From positions 1 to 64,000 of the forward strand of contig NZ_OW370567.1 of the NCBI RefSeq assembly GCF_936270435.1: DNA of 64,000 nt, written 5' to 3'. Positions within the stretch are counted from its first letter, which is position 1; every line of letters starts with the position of its first letter. Position numbers and translations under genes: made by a program. Below, piece after piece: positions 39,083 through 47,769 of this stretch. A model generated the notes under the pieces. It worked only from the letters and a program-made list of their open reading frames with translations, was not told the origin of the DNA and searched no databases. This stretch comes from Wolbachia endosymbiont of Oedothorax gibbosus (GTDB lineage: Bacteria > Pseudomonadota > Alphaproteobacteria > Rickettsiales > Anaplasmataceae).

Positions 39083-39789
39083 CAACAATCCTTATTAATT
39101 ATATCAATTAAACTCTCCCCAGTAGGCAACCTCGATGTTATAATTTTTTTCCATTTGATTAACTTTAAACTATCAGCAATGTTTTTACTCATGGTATATG
39201 CAATTATATTGCTCATCACATGAGATAGCCCACTTTTTAGAGCTAATGAGCAAAATATCCTTGCTGTCTGTGAGGAAAAAAAAGCAACACTATCAATTTT
39301 ACCATCCAACAGCAAATTTTTACACCTATTAGTTAGACTCCTTTTAATAATTGTTTTATAGAGTACAACTTCTCTTACGTTAAAATCTTCTTCAGATAAT
39401 CTCTTTTTTAGGTCACATGATACTTCTTGTCCCCTTATATACAAGAACTTTATTGCGTTTGAATAATGAGCTTTTATGAATGATATCAGACCATCAACGT
39501 TGCTGTCTGCTGAGATTATATCAGAAAATCCCAAATTTTTTGCAGCCTGCATGGTTGAATTACCAACCGTAATAATCGGAAAGTCATCCTCTTTGCATAT
39601 TTGACTAAAAGCCTTTACACTGTTTTTACTTGTGGATATTACAACATCAAATTCGTGCACAGATATATCAGGATTTAAGTGTTTTATTGTGAATACTGGT
39701 TCTATAAAAACTTTGTATCCATACTTTCTCAATATATTTCTTGTACTCAACGAATCCAATAAAGGCCTCGTCAATAAAATAGACTTCAT
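39082..39789 (-). CDS. hemD: uroporphyrinogen-III synthase
   Basis: 235 residues of the diverged HemD family, which cyclises hydroxymethylbilane with ring D inversion, one step before HemE. Visible family features are the N-terminal ILLTRP, STSKNSVKAF and the late VAFFSSQTARIF / AYTMSKNIADSL. Sequence conservation in this family is always low, so the call rests on this pattern and length. It is upstream of and coupled with xth. Confidence 0.88.
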   Translation of the reverse strand: MKSILLTRPLLDSLSTRNILRKYGYKVFIEPVFTIKHLNPDISVHEFDVVISTSKNSVKAFSQICKEDDFPIITVGNSTMQAAKNLGFSDIISADSNVDGLISFIKAHYSNAIKFLYIRGQEVSCDLKKRLSEEDFNVREVVLYKTIIKRSLTNRCKNLLLDGKIDSVAFFSSQTARIFCSLALKSGLSHVMSNIIAYTMSKNIADSLKLIKWKKIITSRLPTGESLIDIINKDC

Positions 39790-39999
39790 TCTGATTTGCT
39801 CTACTATCGGTAAGATAATATCCTTTATAAATAAATTACTAAATAAAAATTTTCGAGCAGATTATATTTCTTATTACCAATGCTAAACTTCATTAAAGTT
39901 TTGTAACTAAGCCTTATGGAAATTTTGCAAAAAGATAAATGTTCATTTTTATTTATAAAAATTTAAAGTAGACTAGCCTCATCAATTGTTACACTAGGT

Positions 40000-41145
40000 A
40001 TGTTGCTACTGCTTCTTATTGTTTTTATTTCTTCACTTTTGTTTGGAAATTTCGTTCCTGTTGATGTAAAGATTTTTTTATACTCGGTGAGCTTGAGCAT
40101 TAAAGAAATTTTAAGCTTTACAATGCCTTTTATCATCTTTTCTTTAATGTTCAATAGCATTAATAGCTTAAAGAATGCAGCAATTAAATTCGTTATATTA
40201 CTACTGGCAACAGTTTTCTTATCAAATTTGCTTTCAAGCCTTGTTGGTTACCTCACAGGCTATATTATTATACAAAATTTTCACATTGATTCTGGAATAG
40301 AGCTGCCGCAAAATGCGCTGAGCAGTTTATGGGAATTTAAATTGTCAACATTGGTCTCAAGTTTTCACGCTCTATTACTTGGATTCATTGCTGGAATAAC
40401 TGTACGTAAAATCATTCCACAAAAGAGTGATATTATCGCTAAAAAATTAGCAGATATAGCATTCTTTCTTCTCAAGAGAGTATTAATTCCTATTATGCCT
40501 GTATTTATATTAGGTTTTATCTTAAAGTTGCAACATGATAGGGTGTTATTAACTATTTTCAGAGATTATATTGTAATCTTTATTATTATGATAATTATTA
40601 TATACGTTTATGTTATATTATTGTATGGAGTTGCAAGTTCATTTAGAGTGAAAGATTGGCTAGCTAGCATGAAAAATATGTTACCTGCACTAATAACAGC
40701 AATCGCAACATCATCTAGTAGTGCCACAATACCTGTTACTTTAGAGGGAAGTAAAAAAAATGTAAAGGAACCTAATATAGTAGATTCCATTGTTCCTGTC
40801 ATTGCAAGTACCAATTCCATTGGCAATTGTTTCTGTATTATCGTTCTAGCTTTGGTAATTATGGAATCATTTGGTACTCAACCCTTAACAATATGGGAGC
40901 ACGTGGGTTTCTTATCATATTTTTTGCTGCTGAAGTTTACTGCTGCAGCGCCAGGCAGTAATATAATTGTGGTGCTTGGAATTCTTGAGGAGTATTTAAA
41001 GTTTTCTCCAAGCATGTTATCGTTAATAACTGCAATTTACGTAATTCTTAACCCTATTACCACTGGTGCAAATGTTGCTGGAGATGGCGCGTTGGTTATT
41101 ATGTTTACTAAATTTTACAAGAGGTTTTTTGTGAAAGGGAAATAG
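40000..41145 (+). CDS. dicarboxylate/amino acid:cation symporter (DAACS, SLC1-like)
   Basis: A 381-residue inner-membrane protein with the elevator-type glutamate/dicarboxylate fold. TSSSSATIPVT is the serine-rich hairpin HP1, and NPITTGANVAGDGALVI matches the helix 7-HP2/helix 8 region. It is somewhat shorter than typical GltP (about 420), with a short start. Likely imports host glutamate, aspartate or C4-dicarboxylates with sodium or protons; exact substrate not readable. Only ATG 40000 fits, although its ribosome-binding site is poor. Confidence 0.85.
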   Translation: MLLLLLIVFISSLLFGNFVPVDVKIFLYSVSLSIKEILSFTMPFIIFSLMFNSINSLKNAAIKFVILLLATVFLSNLLSSLVGYLTGYIIIQNFHIDSGIELPQNALSSLWEFKLSTLVSSFHALLLGFIAGITVRKIIPQKSDIIAKKLADIAFFLLKRVLIPIMPVFILGFILKLQHDRVLLTIFRDYIVIFIIMIIIIYVYVILLYGVASSFRVKDWLASMKNMLPALITAIATSSSSATIPVTLEGSKKNVKEPNIVDSIVPVIASTNSIGNCFCIIVLALVIMESFGTQPLTIWEHVGFLSYFLLLKFTAAAPGSNIIVVLGILEEYLKFSPSMLSLITAIYVILNPITTGANVAGDGALVIMFTKFYKRFFVKGK

Positions 41146-41223
41146 GTAGCTTTAAGATAAAATATTATTTGTCTGAACACCGCTTTCTTGTTATTAATTA
41201 AGTAAAGTATGTTGCAAGTGTGC

Positions 41224-41607
41224 TTATATTTTTGTGATACTGATTACATTGAACTCTTTTGAACCATTCCATTCATCTGGAGTTATATTGAATACTAATT
41301 CTCTCTCATCTAAAGATAAAGTTCCATTATCTATCTTATAGTTATTTGTATAACACTTTTTGATTCTGCTATCTTCTATCCTCTCTTCTATTTGTAAAGA
41401 TTTTGGATTAAGCATTATATCTTTATGTACGTTTCCATCGGAACGTATATATGTATATAAGTTTTTGAATACCAAATTCTCATATGCATCACGTTCTACT
41501 ACATATGTACTAAGATCTGTAAGATCTCGATTATCCGTATTATATTCAGATATTATATAATAAGCATCATCCTCAAAAAAATCTGGGTGACTGTTTAAAA
41601 AATCCAT
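41224..41607 (-). CDS. hypothetical protein
   Basis: 127 residues, acidic, with no membrane segment and no family I recognise. Start is supported by GAGG seven bases before the ATG. The C-terminal half (SLDERELVFNITPDEWNGSK) looks like beta-rich structure. It may be a Wolbachia-restricted protein. Confidence 0.6.
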   Translation of the reverse strand: MDFLNSHPDFFEDDAYYIISEYNTDNRDLTDLSTYVVERDAYENLVFKNLYTYIRSDGNVHKDIMLNPKSLQIEERIEDSRIKKCYTNNYKIDNGTLSLDERELVFNITPDEWNGSKEFNVISITKI

Positions 41608-41898
41608 ACACTAACCTCTTTTATCATTAAACTATTAATATTATAGCTAATACTTATATATAAGTCAATACAAATTAATTTATTAATACTTAAGCTTATA
41701 CTCCTGCAGTATTTGAAGAGTGATCCTCAAGGACGTTTTTTGCTTGTGGTTGGCTGATCATAGTCTGAACGATATTGGCTGCCATAATAACACAGCCTAG
41801 AATGAAAAAAGCAGTAGAAATAAAATGAAAGGACAAAAAGTAAGGGCAAGCTATTTGAATGACAGGAAGAAGATATTGGATGATAAGAGAGCAGTTTG
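41608..41898. other. intergenic stretch with degenerate palindrome
   Basis: AT-rich, with a decayed palindromic repeat around 41835-41885 (TGAATGACAGG, TTGGATGATAAG). The 80-codon frame at 41727-41969 runs against the DUF2610 gene and is not convincing. Confidence 0.5.
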
Positions 41899-42171
41899 CT
41901 ATCGCTCTTTATCATTATTACTAACCACAGTAATGGCATATGCGCATAACTCTGAGAAAGAGACTCCATTTTCTTGAGATAATTTATATAATTTTTGTAG
42001 ACTTTCTTTTACTTTATTAGGGATATTCCCTCCACGCTCTTTTACAAGCCAAGAATCTTGATGATGAATTGGATGAGCATCACTTTTTGGATTTCCTATG
42101 TATATTGCAAAAGGTGAACTTTGCCCTTTGAAGTCACATTGTACAGTAAATTTTTTTATAGATTCAGCCAT
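41899..42171 (-). CDS. DUF2610 family protein
   Basis: A 90-residue protein matching DUF2610, a family confined largely to Rickettsiales. The pattern FTVQCDFKGQSSPFAIYIGNP followed by HHQDSWLVKERGGNIP is characteristic. Function unknown. Its ATG follows the upstream stop TAG directly, and AGAGG in the end of the upstream gene serves as ribosome-binding site, so the pair is an operon. Confidence 0.8.
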   Translation of the reverse strand: MAESIKKFTVQCDFKGQSSPFAIYIGNPKSDAHPIHHQDSWLVKERGGNIPNKVKESLQKLYKLSQENGVSFSELCAYAITVVSNNDKER

Positions 42172-42564
42172 CTAAAGACCTCTACTTTTCTTTTTGGTCG
42201 ATTTTATAGCAGGTGGAAGAGGTGGTTTCTTTATAAAATCTTGTCTATTGACAACACTTTCTTTACCTTCTAAAGCTCGGCGAACATCAGCTCTGCTTAA
42301 TTGCGACTCTTTTGCTACCTTCATTCCATGCTTTGCCATAATATTAGCATATGCTAGTACTTTTTTTACCAATTCTAGATCACCATTTAGCATTTGAACT
42401 AGCACTTGAAACACTTCCGCTAAAGTTAGTCCATCAGCATTTATAACCTTGTTTTCTATAAAATTGACAGCTTCTTCAAATTTGTATTCAATACTATCAT
42501 CTTGAGGTATAAGGGCAACATAATCGGTGTTTTTGTCGTCCATAACTGAAGCACTATTACTCAC
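42172..42564 (-). CDS. hypothetical protein with HTH-like C-terminal half
   Basis: 130 residues. The segment MAKHGMKVAKESQLSRADVRRALEGKES (about 84-111) has the spacing of a small helix-turn-helix of the kind seen in addiction-module antidote proteins, though I cannot confirm it. The tail is basic and proline-rich. It lies immediately upstream of the DUF2610 gene with zero spacing. Confidence 0.6.
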   Translation of the reverse strand: MSNSASVMDDKNTDYVALIPQDDSIEYKFEEAVNFIENKVINADGLTLAEVFQVLVQMLNGDLELVKKVLAYANIMAKHGMKVAKESQLSRADVRRALEGKESVVNRQDFIKKPPLPPAIKSTKKKSRGL

Positions 42565-42644
42565 AAACTTAAGTTTATACTATATATATAAATACTCTAC
42601 TATTTTATATTATGGCACGCTATAGTTAAACATTTATTAATAAC

Positions 42645-43691
42645 ATGCTCACTTATATACATGAATTAATTGACAAAAGTCAAGGATCAATATCCATCAG
42701 TGATTTCATGAATGCCGTTTTGTATCACGAAAAACACGGCTATTACATGAGTAAATCACCACTTGGTAAGGATGGTGATTTTACTACCGCGCCTGAGATC
42801 AGCCAATTATTTGGTGAAGTAATTGCAGTTTGGATAATGCATACATGGGAAAAATTAGGAAAGCCATCAAAATTTTCTCTAGTTGAACTTGGGCCAGGCA
42901 AAGGAACACTCATTCACGATATAATAAGAGTCACTAAAAAATACAGCAGCTTTTTTAATTCAATGTTGATCCACTTAGTTGAAATAAGCCCTACTTTACG
43001 GAAGATACAAAAGGAAAAATTAAAAGGCTTAGATGTTAATTGGCACAAAAATATTGACGACCTACCAGAACAACCAACCATTTTTTTAGCAAATGAGTTC
43101 TTTGACGCTCTTCCGATAGATCAGTTTGTATATCGTGATGAGAGGTGGTATGAAAATATGGTAACAAAACAAGATGATGGCAGTCTCTTGGTGTCATGCC
43201 AGTGCGTGACACTAGAATCCAAAAAAAAAGAATCATGGATTCCTGTGTCAGCTACTTGCATGACAGGGGGTTTCGATGGTGCAGTGGTGGAAATATGTTC
43301 AACTGGAGTTGAAATATTAAAAAAACTTGAGAAGAAGATATATAATCATAAAGGAGCTGCTCTGATTATAGATTATGGTTATGTATATCCTGGATATAAG
43401 AGCACTTTGCAATCGATAAAACAACATAAGTATGCTAATTTTCTTGAGAATGTTGGTAATAGTGATATTACCGCACTTGTGAACTTTCAAGCATTAAAAG
43501 ATTCATTAAAATACGTAGATTGCGAGATTTTAACTCAAAGAGAATTTTTATACCTTTTTGGCATAAAAGAAAGAACCCAGGCTTTAATTAAAAGCGCAAG
43601 TGATGAACAAAAGAATAGGATCTTTAGTGAATTCCTAAGATTGACTGAAAATATGGGCACTCTTTTTAAAGCAATGCTATTGATAGCATAG
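42645..43691 (+). CDS. SAM-dependent methyltransferase, MidA/NDUFAF7 family
   Basis: 348 residues. FMNAVLYHEKHGYYM and FTTAPEISQLFGEVIA open the family, ELGPGKGTLIHDI is the SAM-binding loop, and NEFFDALPIDQFV and IDYGYVYPG follow. The mitochondrial homologue dimethylates an arginine of complex I subunit NDUFS2; a similar role here is inference. Residues about 181-209 (CQCVTLESKKK and on) derive from a palindromic repeat inserted in frame, between the conserved WYENMV and VVEICSTG. Confidence 0.9.
   Translation: MLTYIHELIDKSQGSISISDFMNAVLYHEKHGYYMSKSPLGKDGDFTTAPEISQLFGEVIAVWIMHTWEKLGKPSKFSLVELGPGKGTLIHDIIRVTKKYSSFFNSMLIHLVEISPTLRKIQKEKLKGLDVNWHKNIDDLPEQPTIFLANEFFDALPIDQFVYRDERWYENMVTKQDDGSLLVSCQCVTLESKKKESWIPVSATCMTGGFDGAVVEICSTGVEILKKLEKKIYNHKGAALIIDYGYVYPGYKSTLQSIKQHKYANFLENVGNSDITALVNFQALKDSLKYVDCEILTQREFLYLFGIKERTQALIKSASDEQKNRIFSEFLRLTENMGTLFKAMLLIA
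43186..43270 (+). repeat. palindromic repeat inside the MidA-like gene
   Basis: TGTCATGCCAGTGCGTGACA and the matching TGTCAGCTACTTGCATGACA flank an ATCCAAAAAAAAAGAATCATGGAT core. The frame stays open across it. Confidence 0.85.
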
Positions 43692-43815
43692 CTAAAGTAA
43701 TTTATGTTATTGGGTAAGTTAAAAACATAATATAAATAAGATAAGAGAGAGCTACTCACTATAGGAATAGAGTTGTGCGCGACCGAGGGTTTTATACTAT
43801 TCTAGAAGTAACATA

Positions 43816-43902
43816 CGGAAAGGGGGGGATTTGAACCCCCGACATATTTTCATATGTGCACGCTTTCCAAGCGTGTGCTTTAGACCGCTCAGCCACCTTT
43901 CC
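43816..43902 (-). tRNA. tRNA-Ser (anticodon GGA)
   Basis: The minus strand folds as an 87-base class II tRNA: acceptor GGAAAGG / CCTTTCC with discriminator G, D arm GCTGAGCGGTCTAAAGC, anticodon stem-loop CGCTTGGAAAGCG with GGA, a long variable arm (CACATATGAAAATATGTC) and T arm GGGGGTTCAAATCCCCCC. CCA is not encoded. The G discriminator and long variable arm confirm serine. Confidence 0.95.
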
Positions 43903-43931
43903 ATGTATTCATGATATTGAAAATTGTGCTG

Positions 43932-44738
43932 CTAAACAATATAAAAACCTGGTATATAGGGTTCACCACGAAAATTCACAGTATTGTTAAACTTGCTTCT
44001 GCAAGTTGGAAATGTTTTATCGCAACCTGCAAGTATTGAATATTTATCTCCAGCAAAAATTTGGTATGGAGGCGCAGTAAACAATGTAACTACTTTATTT
44101 TTATATTCTTTTACTACACCTTCAAATGCTGTTGAGCCAAAGAATTTTACTACTCCGTGCTTATAATATTCATCACTCTCAGTTAAATTCGTGTCTTCAA
44201 ATCTTCTTTCGTCTATTACTTTAGTGATTGTACTTATTTTACTAAATTTTTTAGTATCGGCTTTACATTTATCATCGCAAAATTGTGCTCTGCATGCAGG
44301 AGAGTATAATTCTGCTATGCTTCTCTCAAGCTTTGCTGAGAGCCCTCTAATTTCAGCAATAAATCTTCCACTACTTAATGTCACTTTACCAAAAATTCCT
44401 GAATGTAGATTCATTGTTCCCTGGGTCAAGTCTTTATAATTGACAAGAAATATTTCAATATTTGCAAAGTCGTACTTTCCTGATAAAACATCTTCTTCTT
44501 TAATATCAGCACTATTTAATATCCCTTCAATTTCTAGATTATCAGTTTTTAAATCGCTGTTTAATATTATACTACTGGCTGTAAATCCACTTGAAGATTT
44601 ATAGAGTATATTATCAATATTTAAATCTTCATCATAGTCAGTGAATCCCATTACTTCTCCACCTGCGAGCTTTAATTTCCAGCACGTAGCGGTGGTAAGT
44701 AATTCTCCAGCTAAATGATTTTTTAGTGTGGTTTGCAT
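43932..44738 (-). CDS. DUF2163 protein, gene-transfer-agent/phage tail component
   Basis: 268 residues matching DUF2163 with the C-terminal BR0599-type domain. Typical are CWKLKLAGGEVMGFTDYDED near the start, YSPACRAQFCDDKCKAD, and the cysteine-containing end CDKTFPTCRSKFNN...RGEPYIPG. In Rhodobacter this family is the GTA gene next to the NlpC/P60 peptidase, a tail/baseplate hub part. Here it stands alone beside tRNA-Ser with no other phage gene in view, though it is full length and undamaged. Start ATG 44738 follows AGGAGG. Confidence 0.85.
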   Translation of the reverse strand: MQTTLKNHLAGELLTTATCWKLKLAGGEVMGFTDYDEDLNIDNILYKSSSGFTASSIILNSDLKTDNLEIEGILNSADIKEEDVLSGKYDFANIEIFLVNYKDLTQGTMNLHSGIFGKVTLSSGRFIAEIRGLSAKLERSIAELYSPACRAQFCDDKCKADTKKFSKISTITKVIDERRFEDTNLTESDEYYKHGVVKFFGSTAFEGVVKEYKNKVVTLFTAPPYQIFAGDKYSILAGCDKTFPTCRSKFNNTVNFRGEPYIPGFYIV

Positions 44739-44814
44739 AGGGGCCTCCTGCTTAATTGATTAAATTTGAAAGTAGCTATACGGCCAGTAGAATAAGGGCA
44801 GTGTGTTCTTTTCT

Positions 44815-45110
44815 CATCATCTAAGTAGCCATAAAGCGTCATTCCGGTGACCATAGGGTGTCATTCCAGTGCTTGACATACAGCTGTACAAACATTTGTT
44901 TGTAAAGGCAGTATGTTAAGTGTTATAGCCGGTTTTGCCTCAAAGGCAGTGCCTTGACTACTTGGATCCAGAAAAATTGATTGTGCATTATACAACATTT
45001 TCGATCAAAAGCTGGATTCCAGTGTCAAGCACTGGAATGACAGGAGAGGGGTGCTGGGATAACAAGGAGAGAAATACTGGTATGACAAAAATTGGCACTG
45101 AGACGATAGA
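44815..45110. repeat. cluster of palindromic repeats
   Basis: Palindromes with the recurrent spacer TATACAACATTTTCGATC and the ACAGCTGTAC(A/G)AACATTTG segment also seen at 19740. An 88-codon frame at 44935-45201 is just these repeats read through. Confidence 0.75.
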
Positions 45111-45133
45111 AAAGGAGCACTTATGGAATATGG

Positions 45134-45352
45134 CTACAAAGGCTTATACTCCTCAACATCACCTGATTTTGCATCCTCGATGCCTGAAAGGATTTCTTTA
45201 ATGATGTTATAGCTTAGCTCAGGGTTATCTTCAACAACTTGACCAATTTTAGCCCAATGCTCGATTTGTTGTGGTACGGAACGATTTTGTAACATGGAAT
45301 GGGACTGTACTATTTCCTCAAATTCTCCATCAAGATTTACTGTTATATCCAT
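45134..45352 (-). CDS. ParD-like antitoxin-family protein
   Basis: 72 residues. SVPQQIEHWAKIGQVVEDNPELSY followed by NIIKEIL matches the ParD_like family (type II antitoxin-like, ribbon-helix-helix type). No toxin gene adjoins it: palindromes lie on one side and the porin gene on the other. It may be an orphan antitoxin or regulator. Confidence 0.75.
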   Translation of the reverse strand: MDITVNLDGEFEEIVQSHSMLQNRSVPQQIEHWAKIGQVVEDNPELSYNIIKEILSGIEDAKSGDVEEYKPL

Positions 45353-45427
45353 GATATTGTTACTTCTACTTTAAGCTATTGTACCATATATTGAAAATTT
45401 TTTCAATATAAAATTTTCATCTGGAAA

Positions 45428-45456
45428 TACACACCACATTCAAGCTGTGGTGTGTA
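45428..45456 (-). terminator. strong hairpin after the porin-like gene
   Basis: TACACACCACA / TGTGGTGTGTA, an 11-base perfect stem with a 7-base loop (45439-45445), nine bases beyond the porin stop. The following minus-strand bases are only moderately T-rich. Confidence 0.65.
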
Positions 45457-45464
45457 CTGACTGG

Positions 45465-47393
45465 CTAGAAAGAAAACTTCACACCAGTGAGCAGAAGAAC
45501 CCCTTGGTTAGAAGGTACATCAGCATCAGACTTATCTTTCAGCTTACCTGTTTCGTCAGTCATAAAATAATGAAGAGCTGCATAAGGAACAAATTTGCTC
45601 TTACTGCATGCAGGAGATAGATCATATTGAACGCCAAGTGCGCCATCGTGAAGCATATCTCCATCATTCATTCTGCTGCCAAAGTACGTCAAACTTGTGT
45701 AGATATTCTCATGTTGATACCCAGCTCCTACAGTCCAGTACATTGTATCCTTGTCATTAAATTGCTTTAAGCCATCTTTTCTAGCAGTATCAGTAATATC
45801 TTTATATTCTTTTGAAGTAGGGTCAAATTCCTTAACACTCTTAGGTTGACCAGATTTGCCCAAATATGCAAAAGAGGCAGCAAATTTTACGCCTTGATCT
45901 TCATTAATCTTATAATCAGCGCTTACACCCAAATTAACACCCATCAGGTCATTATACTTCACAAATTCCTTATAAAGATGCTTATCTTTACTTGGTTGCT
46001 TTGGAAAGCCATATTCACCAACTACGGAAGTTTTAACTTTTATATTATGTTTACTAAAGTCATATTCATATGACGCACCAGCACTTATTATATGCTGGTA
46101 ATCTGGTCCAACATGTCTTAACGTTTCCTCATGCTTTACCCCTGTTACCTCATCACTTGAATCTTTGAGGAGATTTGGAGCTATTTCTTTTACAACGGAT
46201 AAACCACTATCGTAGCGAGGTGAGTAGCTAATACCAAATCTTGCACCCATATAATTTGGTGAGTAGTAAGCAGCTCTAAACGGCAATGTGGTCATAACCT
46301 CTTTGTTATACTTTCCTGCCATACGAAAGGAGAACTTTTCGCTCTCGCTCGAGAAGCTTTCAGTGTAAAGACGTGGTGTTACGTAAAATGGAAAGTTTGC
46401 AGCACTTCCTTCTAAGTTCACTTTTCTGAACCAGTCACTATCTGCAGCTCCATCAACAGTTGCAATTCTTGTTGCATCAAGTCTCATCAGAGACTCAGGA
46501 CCAAACTGATAGCCAAGTTTCAGATCACCATATTGTGAATTTAAGAATACATGCGCACTTCTACCTCTTGCAGCATTCACGCCTTGTGAAGCTCCTTTAC
46601 CTTCAGTAACTGGAACATGGAATTGCACATCAGCACCATAACGAAGACCAATATCCTCATTTTTATTTTCAGCTCTTAAGTGCAATATTGCATCTGAAAT
46701 CATGCCCATGTTTTCACTGTAATCACCAATATTCCCTATCCCTTTAGGAAATATTGGATTTGCTCCTCTTATACTATCTTCAGCATTGTTAAAATAATCT
46801 CTAGATTTACCTGGCATAACATTATAATGGTTATAGCCACTTAGCCCATGGTTACCATAACCTTGAGAATCAACAACGCCACCGAAAGTTATTCTCAAAC
46901 CATCCCCTTGATTGGTATTGATAATATCAACCCCACCAACTGAAACAACAGGATTTGCCTTCTGTACATCCTGATTAACAACTTTCACATTCTCTTGAAT
47001 CTTAGCTTTAGAACCCTTAGTTTTTGACTTTTCTACATTAGAATTTTTAACTTTCAGGGCTTTCGCTTTTGAAGCTTCTATAAGTTTTGCTTTTTTCTCA
47101 TTTGCTAGCCTGATCTCCTCTTTTTTCTTCTGCTCGGCTGCTAATCTTAGCTCCTCTTTTTTCTTAAGCTCTTCAGCTTTTTTTCTTGGATCAGCATTAC
47201 ATATTCTGTCCATCTTTTCTTTTAGTTTTTTATTTGATGTTTTCATAACTTCCATTTTTCCAGAAGTTTTTGTGCTCTCTTGCTTTTTTATTTCCTTCAT
47301 ACTCTCATCAGGAAAGTCAGCTGCAAAGCTGCCGAAAGAACATAAAGTTAATAAAGAAACTAGAGCAGTTCTAGTATACATAGACTTTTTCAT
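45465..47393 (-). CDS. porin-like outer-membrane protein
   Basis: 642 residues from ATG 47393, with GGGGGC as ribosome-binding site; upstream starts in the same frame would hide the signal peptide. The signal peptide is MKKSMYTRTALVSLLTLCSFGSFA. A lysine/glutamate-rich coiled-coil region follows (about 30-150, with repeated EELKKKEELRLAAEQKKKEE-like runs). Then comes a gram-negative porin-type barrel (VDIINTNQGDGLRITFGGVV... to the end), finishing GVLLLTGVKFSF with the terminal phenylalanine recognised by BamA. The charged domain is unusual and could bind peptidoglycan or span the periplasm. Probably an abundant surface protein. Confidence 0.85.
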   Translation of the reverse strand: MKKSMYTRTALVSLLTLCSFGSFAADFPDESMKEIKKQESTKTSGKMEVMKTSNKKLKEKMDRICNADPRKKAEELKKKEELRLAAEQKKKEEIRLANEKKAKLIEASKAKALKVKNSNVEKSKTKGSKAKIQENVKVVNQDVQKANPVVSVGGVDIINTNQGDGLRITFGGVVDSQGYGNHGLSGYNHYNVMPGKSRDYFNNAEDSIRGANPIFPKGIGNIGDYSENMGMISDAILHLRAENKNEDIGLRYGADVQFHVPVTEGKGASQGVNAARGRSAHVFLNSQYGDLKLGYQFGPESLMRLDATRIATVDGAADSDWFRKVNLEGSAANFPFYVTPRLYTESFSSESEKFSFRMAGKYNKEVMTTLPFRAAYYSPNYMGARFGISYSPRYDSGLSVVKEIAPNLLKDSSDEVTGVKHEETLRHVGPDYQHIISAGASYEYDFSKHNIKVKTSVVGEYGFPKQPSKDKHLYKEFVKYNDLMGVNLGVSADYKINEDQGVKFAASFAYLGKSGQPKSVKEFDPTSKEYKDITDTARKDGLKQFNDKDTMYWTVGAGYQHENIYTSLTYFGSRMNDGDMLHDGALGVQYDLSPACSKSKFVPYAALHYFMTDETGKLKDKSDADVPSNQGVLLLTGVKFSF

Positions 47394-47769
47394 AGAAGTG
47401 CCCCCAAAAAATTTCGAAATCATTGTCTTAAATGTAAATATATAAAAATGTTGAAAATTCAACTTAAAGCAACCTTATAGCAAAAACAAAAGTAAAATGC
47501 AACACTTTAAAGACAACTTTTTTAATATGCCCAACGTGTATATTAACTAAAATTTAGCACAGAGGTTAATATTTTTTGCCTGTTAGTGCATTATAACTCT
47601 ACTACTTATTCTATGGAAGTAAATTTTTTTATTCTAACAATAGTAATTGAAAGGAAAAGAAACTATAGCTATGTTAAAAAAATAAATTATGAAAAACACT
47701 ATTGACAATAATATCAATCTACATTATAGTTAAATAAAGTTGTTTAGTTTTAAATAGATCGAGGTATTT
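47394..47769. other. divergent promoter region between porin and lipase genes
   Basis: 376 AT-rich bases with no gene. It holds the lipase promoter at 47702-47730; a porin promoter must lie in its left part, but no clear hexamers stand out. Confidence 0.6.
47702..47730 (+). promoter_or_regulatory. sigma70-type promoter of the lipase gene
   Basis: TTGACA (47702-47707), 17-base spacer, TATAGT (47725-47730), 40 bases before the ATG. Confidence 0.65.

Noticed and set aside
41727..41969. 80-codon minus-strand frame
   Set aside because: It overlaps the DUF2610 gene in another frame, lacks a ribosome-binding site and spans a decayed palindrome.
44935..45201. 88-codon frame
   Set aside because: It is palindromic repeats read through; similar false frames appear wherever these repeats cluster.
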